A DNA stretch of 64,000 nt from Stratiolaelaps scimitus (taxonomy: Eukaryota; Arthropoda; Arachnida; Mesostigmata; Laelapidae). A program made the position numbers and the translations under genes. A model generated the notes under the pieces. That model had not been told where the DNA came from and did no database searches. It worked only from the letters and a program-made list of their open reading frames with translations. How positions within the stretch are numbered: position 1 is the stretch's first letter; every line of letters starts with the position of its first letter. The stretch spans positions 1,302,001 to 1,366,000 of the forward strand of contig JABWDB010000007.1 in the NCBI GenBank assembly GCA_019614645.1. The letters are read 5' to 3'. Below, one piece after another: positions 42,721-54,157 of this stretch.

Positions 42721-43986
42721 TGAATATTGCGGAAACTAGTTACTAATAATACAGAGACACATGCATTTACTTATTCTTTAAGAGTCGACAGAGCGCCTCA
42801 TCTTGCCCTCCCCCACATGAACGACGGCAGATGTCATAACCAACATGCAGCTGGCAGTTCGCCTCTCGGGCGGCTGTTCTTGCACAGTCGTGAAACTCTT
42901 CAGAGCAGAGTCCACTCTCCTCCTCATGTAAATTCCCTCCCCCGACAACACATACATGCATTTTGCACTGTCCTCGATCAATGAATAAATCAGAAGGTGT
43001 AAGTCCACAGGATAGACCCCCCGTGTCTTCTCTTTGTCGTAGTGCAACAAGCTATACTGAAAGCTCAATAGGCTGCCGACTCACGAAACCCCGACTGTCA
43101 AAACTAAACGATATACCATATCAACCAGCCAGCTGAGATGGTATCCGGCAAATCAAACTCCGATCTACCGCACTTCTCACAAATATATCTACGAAATCTT
43201 TGAAATTCAGAAACAAAGGCTAGAGCTTCTTTCTCGATGTGTGCTCATTTCTGTTCTGCCTTGGTCAGAGACCTACCGGCGTGTTGACTAGCTCTTTCTG
43301 ATCCATCGGGATATCCGTGAGAAATAGCTGGGCCGCGCCAGCTGCACCTACAATTGGTAGATGGGGATCGTTCGGGTTAGAATGGAAGATTTTTTGACTT
43401 CGTTCCCGGAGTTTTGGCATTTTTTGGTCATTTGAGCCCATCTTTAGTGGTTTGTTAAGAGGTCCACGAATTTGTCTTACTTTATTCACAGAGGTTAGTG
43501 AGTTATCATACCTAGCTGAGTTCTAAGACATTTGTAGGTAATGGCATATCATATTATTGCTTCAACCCTCTTGGGATCTTATTTTCGTCCTTCTGGAGTG
43601 ACAATGAAGCCAAAACAGTTGATTGAAGCTACAAGGAATTTACATTTTTCGGATCATACTTCAAGGCCAAGTTCTTGTATATGGTGGAATCATCGGTTTA
43701 GTCATTTATTATGTTCTATGAACGTTGGAGCAGAAATAATAATATAATCTAGATAATATTATTATTCCAGGTATGCCAATGGTTATTTTATCTATTACTT
43801 ACTGAAAGTAGCTGTAAGTAACCTTTATACCAAACGGGCGTTGGTTGCACCTACACAGACCGTTGGAAGTCTTAATTACTAGCGATGGTTTAGATTCTTC
43901 ACCGACTTAAATGCGTAGATAGGCTTCGGCGAAATCTATGGTTGAAAAAAATTTGTCACCGTTCAATATCTGTGATAGTAGAAATA

Positions 43987-43996
43987 TTTTCGGTGG
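43987..43996. repeat. 10-bp target-site duplication, left copy
   Basis: TTTTCGGTGG, matched exactly at 45992-46001, bounding the R2-like insertion. Confidence 0.8.
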
Positions 43997-45991
43997 CCTC
44001 ATCGCCCTCAAGAAAAAGGATGGGTCGATACGGCCTATCGCCTGCTCCAGCACGATTCGTCGCCTGGCTGCTAAGATCGCCTGGGTCAACGAGAGGGACA
44101 CGGTCGTGACCCTGCTCGGCCCAACCCAGTTGGGCTGCGGCCAGGCGTCTGGGACGGAGATCGCTGCTCACGCGGCTCGCGCCTTCATCCACGCTCATCC
44201 AGACGCGGCCCTGGTCAAGCTTGATTTTCGCAATGCCTTCAACACGGTCCGCCGAGATCTCGTCCTGCGAGAGGTTGCTGAGCACGTCCCTGGCCTCTTC
44301 CCTCTGGTTGACCTGGCCTATCGTAGCCCCTCCCATCTGATTATTGACAACGCCGTCATCAGCTCAGAGTGCGGGGTCCAGCAGGGGGACCCGCTGGGCC
44401 CAGCCCTCTTCTGCCTGGCCCTCCGGCCCCTCGCGGTGTCCCTCCAGTCACGTCTGCGGCTGTGGTACATGGACGACGGAACGTTGGCGGGTGATCCGGC
44501 GACCGTCGCCTCCGACGTTCAGCGAGTACTCGACTACGAGGGGCGCAGCGGCCTTGCCCTCAACCCCACGAAGTGCGAGATCTTCTCTTTGGATGCGCAG
44601 CCCGACCTCCAGCGGTTGCTCCCAGGATGCCGTCTCACCCAGAGGTTGTCCCTCGAGCTCGTCGGCTCCCCTCTTACGGACGAGGCAATCCGGCCGCTAT
44701 TGGACCGTTGCCTCGAGAGGACGGCCGTGATGCTCGACCGACTGCCCCTGTTATCGGCTCACCAGGGGCTGTTCCTCCTCCGGTCCTGTTTCTCGGCGGC
44801 ACGCATGCAGCACTTGCTTAGGACATGCCCGGCCGGCACTGAGGCTTCAGCCCTTCACGAGTATGACGAGTTGGTGTTGGACGCCTTGACCACGATCTTG
44901 AACCTCCAGCTTCCGCCGGAAGCGGCGTCGCAGGCTACCCCTCCGGTCCGCTTCGGTGGCCTCGGCATCCTCAGTGTACGCCGCTTGGCTGACGTTTGCT
45001 ACGCCGCGTCGCTTACGGCGGTTGCCGACATGGTTGCTACAGTCCTCCCCCCGAAGCGCTCGCCCACTTCTCCGCTTCCCGGGAGGCTGCCCTCGACCAA
45101 ACGGGCGTCCGCGCTCGGGTCCCTCCGGACAAACAGAGCAAGCAGCGGGTATGGTCCGATGCCCTGCACCAGGAGCTGCGGGACTCCCTCCTGGCCTCTG
45201 CGCCACACGTTGCTGACCAAGCTCGCCTTCGGGCTGTCGACAGACCTGGTGCGGGGGCGTGGCTCCACGCGCTGCCCTCCTCGTCCCTCGGTACGGCTCT
45301 CGACGATCGCTCCCTCCGCTTCTGTGTGGGCCTTCGCTTCGGGGCCCCTGTCGTTGCGGCCCACAGCTGCGAGCGTTGCGGGGACCCCGTCGCCACGGAT
45401 GGCCATCACGGTCTCTCGTGCGAACGCAGCGCCGGTCGCCATCCGCGACACACGATGCTTAATGACACGCTCGTGAGGGCCCTCCACTCCGCCGGTATCC
45501 CTTGCACAAGGGAGCCACAGGGCCTCGACACCTCTGACGGGCGCCGCCCTGACGGCCTCACCCTTATCCCCTTCCATCGAGGCCAGCACCTGGTTTGGGA
45601 CGGCACTGTGGTTGACACCCTAGCACCTTCTTATGTCAACCACTGTGCAACCATCCCCGGTTACGCAGTAGCGCGTGCGGAGCGGGCAAAGCTGAGGAAG
45701 TACGCCGCACTCCAAGCAACGCACCTGTTTTCCCCCCTTGCCTTTGAGACCCTGGGCGGGCTCGGCCCTCTCACTGCGAACTTCCTCGAGGGGGTCTACC
45801 ACAGGTTGATCCGCGCCACCGGGGACAAGCGCGCTGGCTCTTTCCTCCTGCAGCGCCTGTCCCTCGCTGTGCAGAGAGGCAATGCCATCGCCTTCCTCGG
45901 GACGTTGTCGTCCTCACCCCCCCCCACCCCATAATCCCTAGAAATTCCGACCTATTGTAACGTTTAATATATTATAATAAATATATATTTC
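43997..45991 (+). pseudogene. R2-like (RLE-type) non-LTR retrotransposon, copy 2, 5'-truncated
   Basis: The best-preserved copy. RT starts at LIALKKKDGSIRPI, with DFRNAFNTV, GVQQGDPLGPALFCL and the catalytic YMDD at 44466-44477. A one-base shift at the C6 run 45047-45052 moves reading to a second frame ending at 45934. That frame carries a zinc knuckle CERCGDP...HHGLSC (45368-45420) and RRPDG at 45542 followed 15 residues later by WDG, the CCHC plus PD...D arrangement of restriction-like endonucleases in R2-type elements. It lacks the N-terminal finger region. It ends in an AT-rich tail and is flanked by a 10-bp direct repeat inside a Ty3/gypsy RT gene. The first ~20 codons of the long ORF from 43938 belong to the host gypsy sequence. 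Confidence 0.85.
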
Positions 45992-46001
45992 TTTTCGGTG
46001 G
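45992..46001. repeat. 10-bp target-site duplication, right copy
   Basis: TTTTCGGTGG, the same as 43987-43996. Confidence 0.8.
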
Positions 46002-46299
46002 TTATCTATCTTTAGTGGTGGTCCTCTAAAGTATCATTGGGGCCTGTAGAACTCAACGCATAACCTGCTCTCACCAGATTTCTTTTGGATGATAACCATG
46101 GGTGCAGCGAAGTCTGAATACGTAACTATTTCACAAACTCCACTGACAAGAGCGTTGAAATTCATGGTCTAGTTTCGGTAAAATATGGTACGAAACGGCG
46201 CGTGACCTTATGAAGATCCTCCGATGTATTCCAGCTTTGACTCGAAAATGAGCCTTAACCTTCGTCCATTTGTCAGCTGTGAAGATCTCTGGGTAGTTT

Positions 46300-46660
46300 G
46301 TTTCAGGGGTTGAGTCAGGTCTTTTCTAATTCTTTTACGCGATGTTTCATTGTAAATTTCCGCTACCTCTATTTTTTTTGTCGGGATCCTCAGAGAGTCT
46401 TGACCAAAGTTTATTTACTATTTGTATCCAGCAATTTCCCAAGAGCAATATATCATGTTCAACAGCGAAATCGTACATAGAGTTTCTGCATATTGGCTTC
46501 ATTTAGAAAATGTTTATACTGCGTTAGTAGCTAACGAGTCTGGTAGACATGCTCTCGTACACCGCATACAGTCAATCTGGAGCTCTCTCCCTCCCGAGGT
46601 TGGAACATTGAACTCAGTAAAAGGATTTATGAAAGGGCCCCCCTCACTGCTTTTATGACA
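46300..46660 (+). pseudogene. Jockey/CR1-like LINE C-terminal relic
   Basis: The frame near 46500-46640 reads SGRHALVHRIQSIWSSLPPE followed by VGTLNSVKGFMK. This parallels SRHALAHRLPEVWGSLPSEI near the end of the LINE at 5.3-6.4 kb. Only the extreme C terminus is identifiable. Confidence 0.55.
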
Positions 46661-46698
46661 TTGATGAATTTTGTGACATATCAATAATCTAACAATTA

Positions 46699-46800
46699 GG
46701 GTAAAGATAAAGCTTTATTGATTTATTAAAGGAACTGCAAACAATGCTTAAGTTCTCTTATATGTCATGCAACGGGATTTGAACCTGCATCCGACAGGAT
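46699..46800 (-). mobile_element. tRNA-derived SINE copy
   Basis: On the minus strand there is a B-box-like GGTTCAAATCCC, then GACATATAAGAGAACTTAAG, then the 3' tail TGCAGTTCCTTTAATAAATC and AATAAAGCTTTATCTTTACC. It has the same order of parts as the 63.4-kb copy. Confidence 0.75.
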
Positions 46801-46807
46801 GCAAGTT

Positions 46808-47400
46808 GCATCCAGTTGTGGTTGATATAGGCGCCCCGCCGATGAACGAAAGGCTCGCTTCCGTGCCGTCAACCGAGTTGGTAAAGGGGCATGACTCCAC
46901 GCGTTGGCCTCCTCGTTCGTTGCTTAACGACACGCTCGTGAGGGCCCTCCTCTCTGCCGGTATTCCTTGCACAAGTGAGCCGGACAGGCACAGCCTTGCC
47001 GGCCTCATTCATATCCCCTTCCACCGAGGCCAGCACCTTGTTTGGGACGGCACGATGGTTAGCATTCTAACACGCTCTTATGTTAACCACCGAGCAACCA
47101 CTCTTGGTTACGCGGAAGTACGCCGCCCTTCAGGGAACCCACCTTATTCCCCTTTTGCCTTCCAAACCCCTCAGCAGCCCCGACCTTCTCGCTGCTAATT
47201 TCCTCAAAGGAGTCTACCAGAGGTTGATCCACGCCACCGGGGATAAACGGTTCTTTCCTTTTGCAACGCCTTTCCCTTGCTGTGCAGATAGGTAATGTAA
47301 TCGCCTTCCTCTAGACAATGACGGCCTTGGCCTCACACCCTTCCCTAACTGACACCCTCCCCTAACTAATCCTCTAATTATTGTATGTTTGAAGTTGTAT
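46808..47400 (+). pseudogene. R2-like LINE 3' fragment, copy 3
   Basis: Matches the endonuclease and C-terminal part of copy 2 with internal deletions: NDTLVRALLSAGIPCTSEP, then IPFHRGQHLVWDGTM, and in another frame FLKGVYQRLIHATGDKR. It ends with the 3' UTR TAATCCTCTAATTATTGTAT. Missing parts include the RT and the zinc knuckle. Confidence 0.75.
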
Positions 47401-47419
47401 ATACTGAAGGGATAGCACA

Positions 47420-48217
47420 GATTCTATTAAACAAAACATAGCTTCAGTGTTCACGTTTGCTGCCTTCATCGCTCTCCCACAGATTTCCCATTTCTATCGT
47501 CCCTCACCCTCATTGCACCTGAACTCAACTCTGCATAGAAATCTTCGTTACACTTTTCCAACAAGGCCAAGATCGTGTGCTAGCGATGACCGCTTTACTT
47601 GACAAGCGTACATTAATAATAAAATTACGTCTGACTCGCAAAGCTTAGCGTAAACATTTACTTTCTTTATACAGAACGTTGTAAGTATCCTGCTACATAG
47701 CTGTGAACATCTAGTAGTCACGCGCAAGCTTTGGTGCACGACGTTTATTGTTGACGAGAAACATCATCCTAAATCTTTGAATATATCTAGCTTCTTTAGT
47801 TGCTGTCCTCCGAGGCTGCGATTCCGCCTGGGGTTCTCCCGTACCCAGGTGTATTATGCTATAACTCACATATTTATAAGGTATTAACAGTACGCCCATT
47901 TTTGATAGTCCATACAGACGAATTATCCAATGTATCTTGGAGCACCCTCGGATCTTGCTACTTTGCAATGGGTATATATTCAGGTTGACATTATCTATGC
48001 CGATGTTGATTACATGTGTGTGACCCCTACGAGGGCAAACGTATTAAGTGGGCCTGTGTCGGAAAGCAATTTGGCATGAACCATGAACCAAGGTAATGAA
48101 GCGACCGGCTAACGTAGAATTCAAACTACGGTCCTCTTTACCAAATAATTGTTTTACTATATGACTAAACAGTACTCTTGTAAACAAATATACTGCTTGG
48201 CCTTACCAATCCACTTA
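47420..48217 (-). repeat. type-I receptor 3' flank
   Basis: Minus-strand copy of the block at 23091-24070, including the frames reading FLVNNK and MGVLLIPYK and the ACCTTGGTTCATGGTTCATG phrase near 48080. Confidence 0.65.
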
Positions 48218-49405
48218 TTAGATTACAGCTCTGTGCAGTTTAAGCTCATCAAAGTCACCCATAAATCGATAATCAAACTGGAGGAGTACCCCGACACAAG
48301 TGATCACTGCTCCAACGTAGGAAACGAATGAGCTCTTTGAGAGCGTCAGCCAGCCTGAAACCTCTAATGCATCCTGCTTCTCATCGTATTTCAAGAGTCT
48401 TCGCAGGTAGTCCTGTTCAGTGACAGACAGTGAGTTCAATCTTATTGCGGATATTCGGAATGCAGTTTGCTTACACTCATCAATGATCGCACTCCCCATA
48501 ACGGCCATATAGTACAATATACAAACAAAAAGTGACGAAATCACCAGGTTATGGATTCCCTTTAATTCGCTGAATGTACTTCGATACTTTATGGCCGCGG
48601 TGTACAATAATAGGAAGAGTTCTGCGAACATGAACAGAACAAGTGTGGAGAAAGTCGAGTTAACTACAGAGATCATCTCGCGAATCTGTTTTTTCTTACA
48701 GATCAATTGTTCGCTCGACAATTGCGTCAATGACCTGTCGAGCTGCTTGAGACATCGAAGAACCATGGACTGGATCTGTATGTTGAGAATCATCTCCAAA
48801 TAGTATATTTGCCTTACGTATACAATACTGTACAAGCCAATGCCTAAAACCATATCGAGCGTTTGTTGAGATTCCCCTGGTACATGGATGCGGTCGACAC
48901 ATGTTCGAATCTCACATACCGTGAAGACACACCAACAGCAAAGATACACGACAAATGATCTAACGCTCAGATAGTGACTCTTCTCTAAAAAAAGAGTCTT
49001 TAGACCGTCCTGATTAGCCCAGAGAAATCGAGCCGCAACGCCACTGATCAATATGTAGTTTATAAAGGAGCCAAATCCAAATATATCGCCTACACTTAAC
49101 GTCGACTTTAGATATTTTTGACAAACGGGTACACTAGTAGAGATTACGGACACCAACCACAACGAAATAAAATTGAGTCTTATCAGAATCGTCCAGGAAC
49201 ACTTCTTAGGGGCGGCACTGCATGATGATACCAGAGGCGGGTGATGACTTGATTCTTCGATGCCATTTGCCGCCGATCGGCCAAGATCGAGTCCGTAGAA
49301 GAATGAAAAATCTTTAAGAAATCGAACACAGATCCTCATCAGATGTGAGGGTGACGACGGTGCGGTCCCACGAGGATATTGTTTAAAAACATCTTCTTTG
49401 GTCAT
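48218..49405 (-). CDS. gustatory receptor, class A (copy A8)
   Basis: Intact 395-residue single-exon receptor starting MTKEDVFKQYPRGTAPSSPS. It has LKDFSFFYGLDLGRSAANGI, membrane segments beginning LNFISLWLVSVISTSVPV and FGFGSFINYILISGVAARF, EQLICKKKQIREMISVVNST and the terminal cassette, with TCVGVLLQF at about residue 369. It shares the middle third and the AAPKKCSWTILIRL phrase with the genes at 55839 and 60039. Small differences are CKQTAFRISAIRL for CKRTAFRISTTRL and the C terminus HRAVI. No damage seen. Confidence 0.88.
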   Translation of the reverse strand: MTKEDVFKQYPRGTAPSSPSHLMRICVRFLKDFSFFYGLDLGRSAANGIEESSHHPPLVSSCSAAPKKCSWTILIRLNFISLWLVSVISTSVPVCQKYLKSTLSVGDIFGFGSFINYILISGVAARFLWANQDGLKTLFLEKSHYLSVRSFVVYLCCWCVFTVCEIRTCVDRIHVPGESQQTLDMVLGIGLYSIVYVRQIYYLEMILNIQIQSMVLRCLKQLDRSLTQLSSEQLICKKKQIREMISVVNSTFSTLVLFMFAELFLLLYTAAIKYRSTFSELKGIHNLVISSLFVCILYYMAVMGSAIIDECKQTAFRISAIRLNSLSVTEQDYLRRLLKYDEKQDALEVSGWLTLSKSSFVSYVGAVITCVGVLLQFDYRFMGDFDELKLHRAVI

Positions 49406-49540
49406 TTCGCGAGTTGAGTATGTAGGTTGCTACTGTAGCCAAATCCTGTCTTGCTTCGATCTGTCCGCTTGCTGTGATTTGTAGTGGTTGTAGTTACACT
49501 AAAGACCACTCTATAAGTTAGAGCATGTGCAAAATGACTA

Positions 49541-49568
49541 GAATCAGTCATCCGTTATAGGCGCTATG
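49541..49568 (-). promoter_or_regulatory. class-A promoter-like block
   Basis: Minus strand CATAGCGCCTATAACGGATG followed by ACTGATTC, about 140-160 bp upstream of the start at 49405. Confidence 0.5.
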
Positions 49569-50084
49569 TATTGTTATTGTATATTTTAAGACGTACAATA
49601 ATAATCAATATCCGACATGGAATAAAACAGCAATGGCACAATGCAATATTATCCTCTACACTGTAATAGTCCACCTATATAATTTCGAAAGTCCTGTTTC
49701 TCTCGACATCCAATGGCAATTTCTGCACAAAGACGCACAGACATACAGTTGCACTGATTTAGTTATAGATCGATTGTGAGAAGCGAACGAACAAGGCGTT
49801 ATTGTTACCTTCATTGTAAACTTACACATGTAATATATATTGTTAGCTTCATTGTAAACTTACAGTTGCATTTAAATGAATGATTTAATGCATTCGTGTT
49901 GATTATCATTATAGATTTGAGAGCAGGCGGTGCGCAGCCACGACTGGCTAACCTCACAAATGCTGAGGCTGCTCAGCTTTACTGCCTTATGGCGAGGTGA
50001 TGCCGCAGCCGCAGACTGAGATCCAAGTGCCACAGGGAGTGTTAAAGTATGGTCTCTTTTTGGTTGGGTAGGAATCCGGGGATT
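49569..50084 (-). other. class-A upstream flank, unit repeat
   Basis: Shared flank (AGAAATTGCCATTGGATGTC on minus near 49720). It contains a repeated TTGTAAACTTACA phrase (about 49813 and 49848) that looks like a short local duplication. Confidence 0.5.
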
Positions 50085-50690
50085 GGTTACGTGTAATCAT
50101 TCTAACATGAAGGTGACCATAGCGGCGGGGTAAACCGATATGTTTTAGCTGAGGGACGAGATTGGCGTGATACTGAATGTTGACAGAGCGTAATTAGGGG
50201 GCACATCTGGCGTATATACGCTTCGGAACTCAGGCATATAGCCAGAAGCTTTCATTACATTATTGTTTCAATTTAGTCCAAACACCTGCCCCAAAGCATG
50301 CTCGATCTTTCACAGTTGCTGCCCTAGGAGAGCTGTGAGAGGTCATAACTGAGCTAGCAGTCGATCATGAAAACATACCTGGACGGGATCGACACACACC
50401 CACCGAAATATCACTGCTCGTCATCGACGCGAAAAACATAATGACAACGAGATCTCGAATCATGATTGTGACGTGGGTGTTTTCACAGACGCCATCTGTG
50501 CGGCTCTGTCAGATGGCATTACTCGATGGCTGTTCATCTGATGGACATGACAGGTACTCTCATAAGAAAACAAATCGGTGACCAAACAACGCACTCGATT
50601 GCCACTATGTACGTTTGAGCTATTGACGAACGTGTCTGATCTTGATCCTGTGCCGAACACCGGCCAGTATTGTATACATTTTGCCTATGA
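50085..50690 (-). pseudogene. class-B gustatory receptor relic
   Basis: On the minus strand, GAGCATGCTTTGGGGCAGGT near 50300 matches HGLRQVFG, ATGATTCGAGATCTCGTTGT near 50440 matches the KIVIRAVVV region, and CCATCAGATGAACAGCC near 50530 matches the DPSNKQ region. Frames are broken. Confidence 0.65.
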
Positions 50691-51339
50691 ATACGAGTAG
50701 CAAAGATCAGAAGTTGCCTCATCTTAATAGCTGAAAAACAGCGTTGGTGTTTAGGAACGCCGTCAGTGGCGGCGTCAATTTCTAAATCTATTTCTCGGTT
50801 AAATGATCGCATCATGCGAGCTCCACCTGCGTATGCTAATCTATAGCCAGCGGAGTTGATTTCCGGCTCAGAGACGTTAGCTCTATTAGCAGTAAGTCAT
50901 TATTAATGTTTATTAGAATAGAGAGGAATAGCTAGTATTGTTATTCCATTGTTGCATAGATGTATAAAAAATACCATTTTGCGAATATAATTCAAGAACG
51001 TTACAAAAAGCATTCGTGATACTGTTGAGTAACATAGATCCATACACACTTGTAATCTATCTACTCATGCTGAACGTAGCAGCTACGTCTTAATAAAACA
51101 TAGGGATATTTCAACTTCAACCTCAAATACAGTAACTCAAAAACATTATGCCTCACAATGTTTTTAGCAGCTTCTTGTTGTTAGAGCGGAGACAAATGTT
51201 GTAGAGACTTACCTGAGTTATTGAATTTGAGAGAAAATGGCTCCTATGAAATAACCAATATGGCTTTACAAAAGGGAGATCACACCGACACCCGTACGGG
51301 AGGTTTTGAGGCGAGGCGAGTCATAGACAACCGACGCAC
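50691..51339 (-). other. class-B 5' flank with conserved block and spacer
   Basis: Holds the class-B upstream block at 50821-50880 (minus). 51000-51170 is repeated near 58940-59110 and 63320-63620. No gene. Confidence 0.5.
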
Positions 51340-51965
51340 TCAGGACGAGTTGGTTTGTAATGCTGACCCTTGTTGATGTCAGGAGCTCCTTTAACTCCGT
51401 AAGTTGGCAAACCATTATGATGGTCTTGCAGAAGAGGGGCGTCTTGTTCAGGCTCCGTCGACTGATAGGTTCGTACCTGGGCGACAGAGCTGGGCATTGG
51501 ATATGGCTTATACATCGTAACTGCGGGCATCCCCCAGCGATACGTCCTTAGATCCACTCCGTGGAATCTGGCCTAAAGCGGTGTGCTGGTGATTCGGATG
51601 CCAGACGGGGTACAGTATTTAGCTTACGCGGACGACTTTGTACTTCTAGTAGCGGCACGATATGAATCAACTCTGCAGTAGAGAGCCAATGAAACCTTTT
51701 GGCTGAGTCGATACACGATCATCATCTGACTCTGGCGCCGGAGGACCCTCTACCTGACAGGATCAAAGAAGAAGACGAGGATAATAATGTCACTAGGTGG
51801 CCATTCGATTGAAGTCTCCAGTTGAACCCCAAGGTTCAACTGGACACTGGTCTTACTGGCATACATTCAGATCGTATCCGAGAAAGCACATCGGACTGAT
51901 ATAAATCTTGCTAAATTAGTCGCCACTATGAGCGTATATGACGCTAAGGTTGCGCTATCACTGGA
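51340..51965 (+). pseudogene. R1-like LINE reverse-transcriptase relic
   Basis: Frames in order read MLTLVDVRSSFNSVSWQTIM with LIGSYLGDRAG, then YLAYADDFVLLVAA, then TLYLTGSKKKTRIIMSLGGH and SEKAHRTDINLAKLVA. These correspond to RT palm, YADD box and thumb of the R1 clade. Stops and shifts separate them, so it is inactive. Confidence 0.7.
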
Positions 51966-52439
51966 ATCTCTTGCGAGCTGCTCAAAGACCAATTTCTGAG
52001 TGTTAGCGAGCCGAAAGATTTCGCCAATGGTTGCTTGACCGGTTTCCAATTTTCTCTTCACGCACCTTCCACTCGACACAAATATTAATGTAATTAGTAA
52101 AAACAAGACATACCCTGTTACACATCTCCTTTAAACACGATGTTAGAGTAGATCCTGTCAGACTAATGCCCCCTTTCATATTGCTTGCAGTATCCCGGAA
52201 GGAAATATCCGCCGACTCATCTTGCTTCTTTATTGCTCATCCGCTAAGTTGTATAGTTAGAACTACAAGTTCCTCTCCTGCTAGATTCGAGAACGCGGGA
52301 ATCGTTCCACTATCCAGACACAAGGGAGAGCTTACTCAAGCCCCTTGCTACAATTCAATATCCTTGGTTGATTACTGGTCCAAATTATTACTGTGAGACC
52401 CTAGGTATTGCTTGACTTGGCAGACATATTGACTAGCCC
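51966..52439. other. spacer, partly repeated at 41.4-41.9 kb
   Basis: Nearly the same as the DNA flanking the mariner fragment at 41466-41795, but without the mariner. Confidence 0.55.
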
Positions 52440-53540
52440 AACTCACTCTCTCGTAGTCGAAGCCTCGGCTTCCGGAAGTTGTTATTATTGGGGTGAATCT
52501 AAGGAAGCCGAATTTCGACTGTACGATCATTGGCTTCTATTCGAGTCACTTCGCCCATAGGGGTACTCCTCTAGACAACCTTGATGATATTCTTCCGAAA
52601 TACACTTCTCTGCCCTGTATTCTTCTGGGCAACTCGAACTTCAACGAATGCTACTCGGCTTTTTTCTCTTCAAGAAACATGTGTCACATAATAGAATAGA
52701 AGGTGTCACACTCCCTGCATCTGGCACGTGATTGGGCCACATTGCAGTTGCTAACTGCGAGAACTTCATTGATGTGTCCCCGGCGATATGGCGCACCTCT
52801 CAGATACTTCTAGGTCATAGTAGGAATCTCAGAAAGGTTGGTCACGGGAACACCGCACATAGTAACTTTAGCATGATTAAGCGACACGACGCGGATAGTA
52901 CTGAGAACTTTGTGACACGGGTGGACCGGTTAAGCTAGCTCGCTGTTCGCGATGCCGAGGACACCGATTCGGCGCTCGAGGTCTTACGGCAGGTTGGTCT
53001 CCGCAGAATACGACCTCTGCTTCTTAATTGTGCTGGATAGTTCCTCCTTCATCAGAAGGTATTTCAATTCTCACCTAGGTAGAGGAGAATGCTCCATAGT
53101 GCTAATAAGTTATATCGCTGGCACCTTGCTTCCGGTACAGAGGAGTCTAAGTCAGCTTATTATCAACGACGTATCCCGTTCAAGCGTGAGCTTAAGGTTG
53201 CATGGGTGTCCTTCTTCAAAACCAGGTTCAGACACTTGAAAGGGAACACAAGGGACTGAACACAGACAGCTCTGAGAATTCATCAACTCCACATGTGGCA
53301 GAGCAAAAGGCGCCGTTGTATTACCAGACACTCCTGAGGGTAGGTCGAGTCCATTAGACTCTCCCCAGGAGATCGCTGATGAATTAAACTAGCATTTCGC
53401 TACAGTTGGCTCAAAAACTCTATCGGCGTTTGAGGTGCTGGAGGACATCCGTCCTGAATTGGCCTGAATCTGGACAAGCTAGAAGCCCCGTTTTGCCTTC
53501 GGCCCCGGCAAAGTAGCGGAATTAGGTAGGACGAAGTCAA
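52440..53540 (+). pseudogene. possible LINE endonuclease-domain relic
   Basis: The frame at 52493-52699 reads CTIIGFYSSHF and LPCILLGNSNFNECYSAFFS, resembling the YxSP and GDFNA motifs of APE-type endonucleases in R1/Jockey-like elements. Later fragments (DTDSALEVLRQVGLRRIRPL, 52960-53030) are in other frames. It could be the 5' part of the same R1-like lineage seen at 51.4 kb, in the wrong order for a single copy. Confidence 0.45.
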
Positions 53541-53654
53541 TCTGGAGTGTGGGTGCAGCAGAAGTCCCTAATAAACTAATATCCAATAATTCAACAATTA
53601 GGGTGGAGAACGTCTTGAACATTGTGATACTTTCTTTATTCTTATGCAAACATA
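53541..53654. other. short spacer, nothing recognised
   Basis: No feature supported. Confidence 0.4.
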
Positions 53655-53732
53655 CAATAATTAGAAATTATTTCTAGGGATTATTTGGCGGGATCAGTTG
53701 GGGACCGCAGCCTAGGCCGACATTGTCTTCAC
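53655..53732 (-). repeat. R2-like LINE 3'-end fragment
   Basis: Minus-strand ACAATGTCGGCCTAGG, then AACTGATCC and TAATTATTGTATGTTTG, the 3' UTR of the R2-like family. It directly abuts a type-I receptor flank. Confidence 0.65.
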
Positions 53733-53739
53733 AAAGCAA

Positions 53740-53896
53740 TCTGGCATGAACTATGAACCAAGTAAATAAAGGTACCGGGTAACATATAATTCAAACTACG
53801 GTCCTCCTGACCAAATATTTTTATTATCTCATTCTTGATATCGAACTCAATACTATTTTTGTAAACAAATTCATTGATTGGCTTTACCAATCCATC
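53740..53896 (-). repeat. type-I receptor 3' flank, partial
   Basis: Reverse complement of the DNA just after copy A2 (13845-14010): TTTGTTTACAAAAATAGTAT and CCGGTACCTTTATTTACTTG have close counterparts. Confidence 0.65.
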
Positions 53897-54157
53897 TATG
53901 TTACAATTCTGTGCAGTTTAAGCTCGTCAAAGTCACCCATGAATCGATTATCAAACTGGAGGAGTACCCCGACACAGGTGATCACTGCTCCAACGTAGGA
54001 AACGAATGTGCTCCTTGAGAGTGTCAACCAGCCTGAAACCTCTAAAGGATCCTGCTTCTCATCGAATTTCAAGAGTCATCGCAAATAGTCCTGTTCAGTG
54101 GCAATAATGAGTTCAGTCTTGTGGTGGATATTCGAAATGCGGTTCGCTTGCACTCCC
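53897..54157 (-). pseudogene. gustatory receptor class-A C-terminal fragment
   Basis: Only about the last 85 codons remain: CKRTAFRISTTRLNS (with a small deletion and a frame change), the EQDYLR region, SGWLTLSRSTFVSYVGAVIT, TCVGVLLQF and HRIVT followed by TAG. Its 3' end and flank match copy A2 in particular (same TAG stop context ACATAGATGGATTGG). At 54157 it breaks off directly into a class-B relic, implying a deletion of more than 1 kb between the two. Confidence 0.75.

Larger units (their letters stand above)
42760..46255 (-). pseudogene. Ty3/gypsy-like pol relic, split by an R2-like LINE
   Basis: The minus strand between 46255 and 46002 reads GVCEIVTYSDFAAPMVIIQK and KSGESRLCVEF, the start of a Ty3/gypsy RT. 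After the LINE insertion it resumes at about 43970 with ILNGDKFFSTIDFAEAYLRI and a PFGIK phrase. Then come GFIVTPEGRK with DPKRVEAI near 43600, a GPLNKPLKMGSNDQK segment like the RT/RNase H connection, and AHIEKEALAFVSEFQRFRRY near 43235, an RNase H phrase. Frames are broken by several stops and shifts. No LTRs were recognised, and gag and integrase are not seen. Confidence 0.7.

Noticed and set aside
42760..46255. Complete LTR retrotransposon
   Set aside because: No paired LTRs, primer-binding site, gag or integrase recognised; only broken RT and RNase H parts remain.
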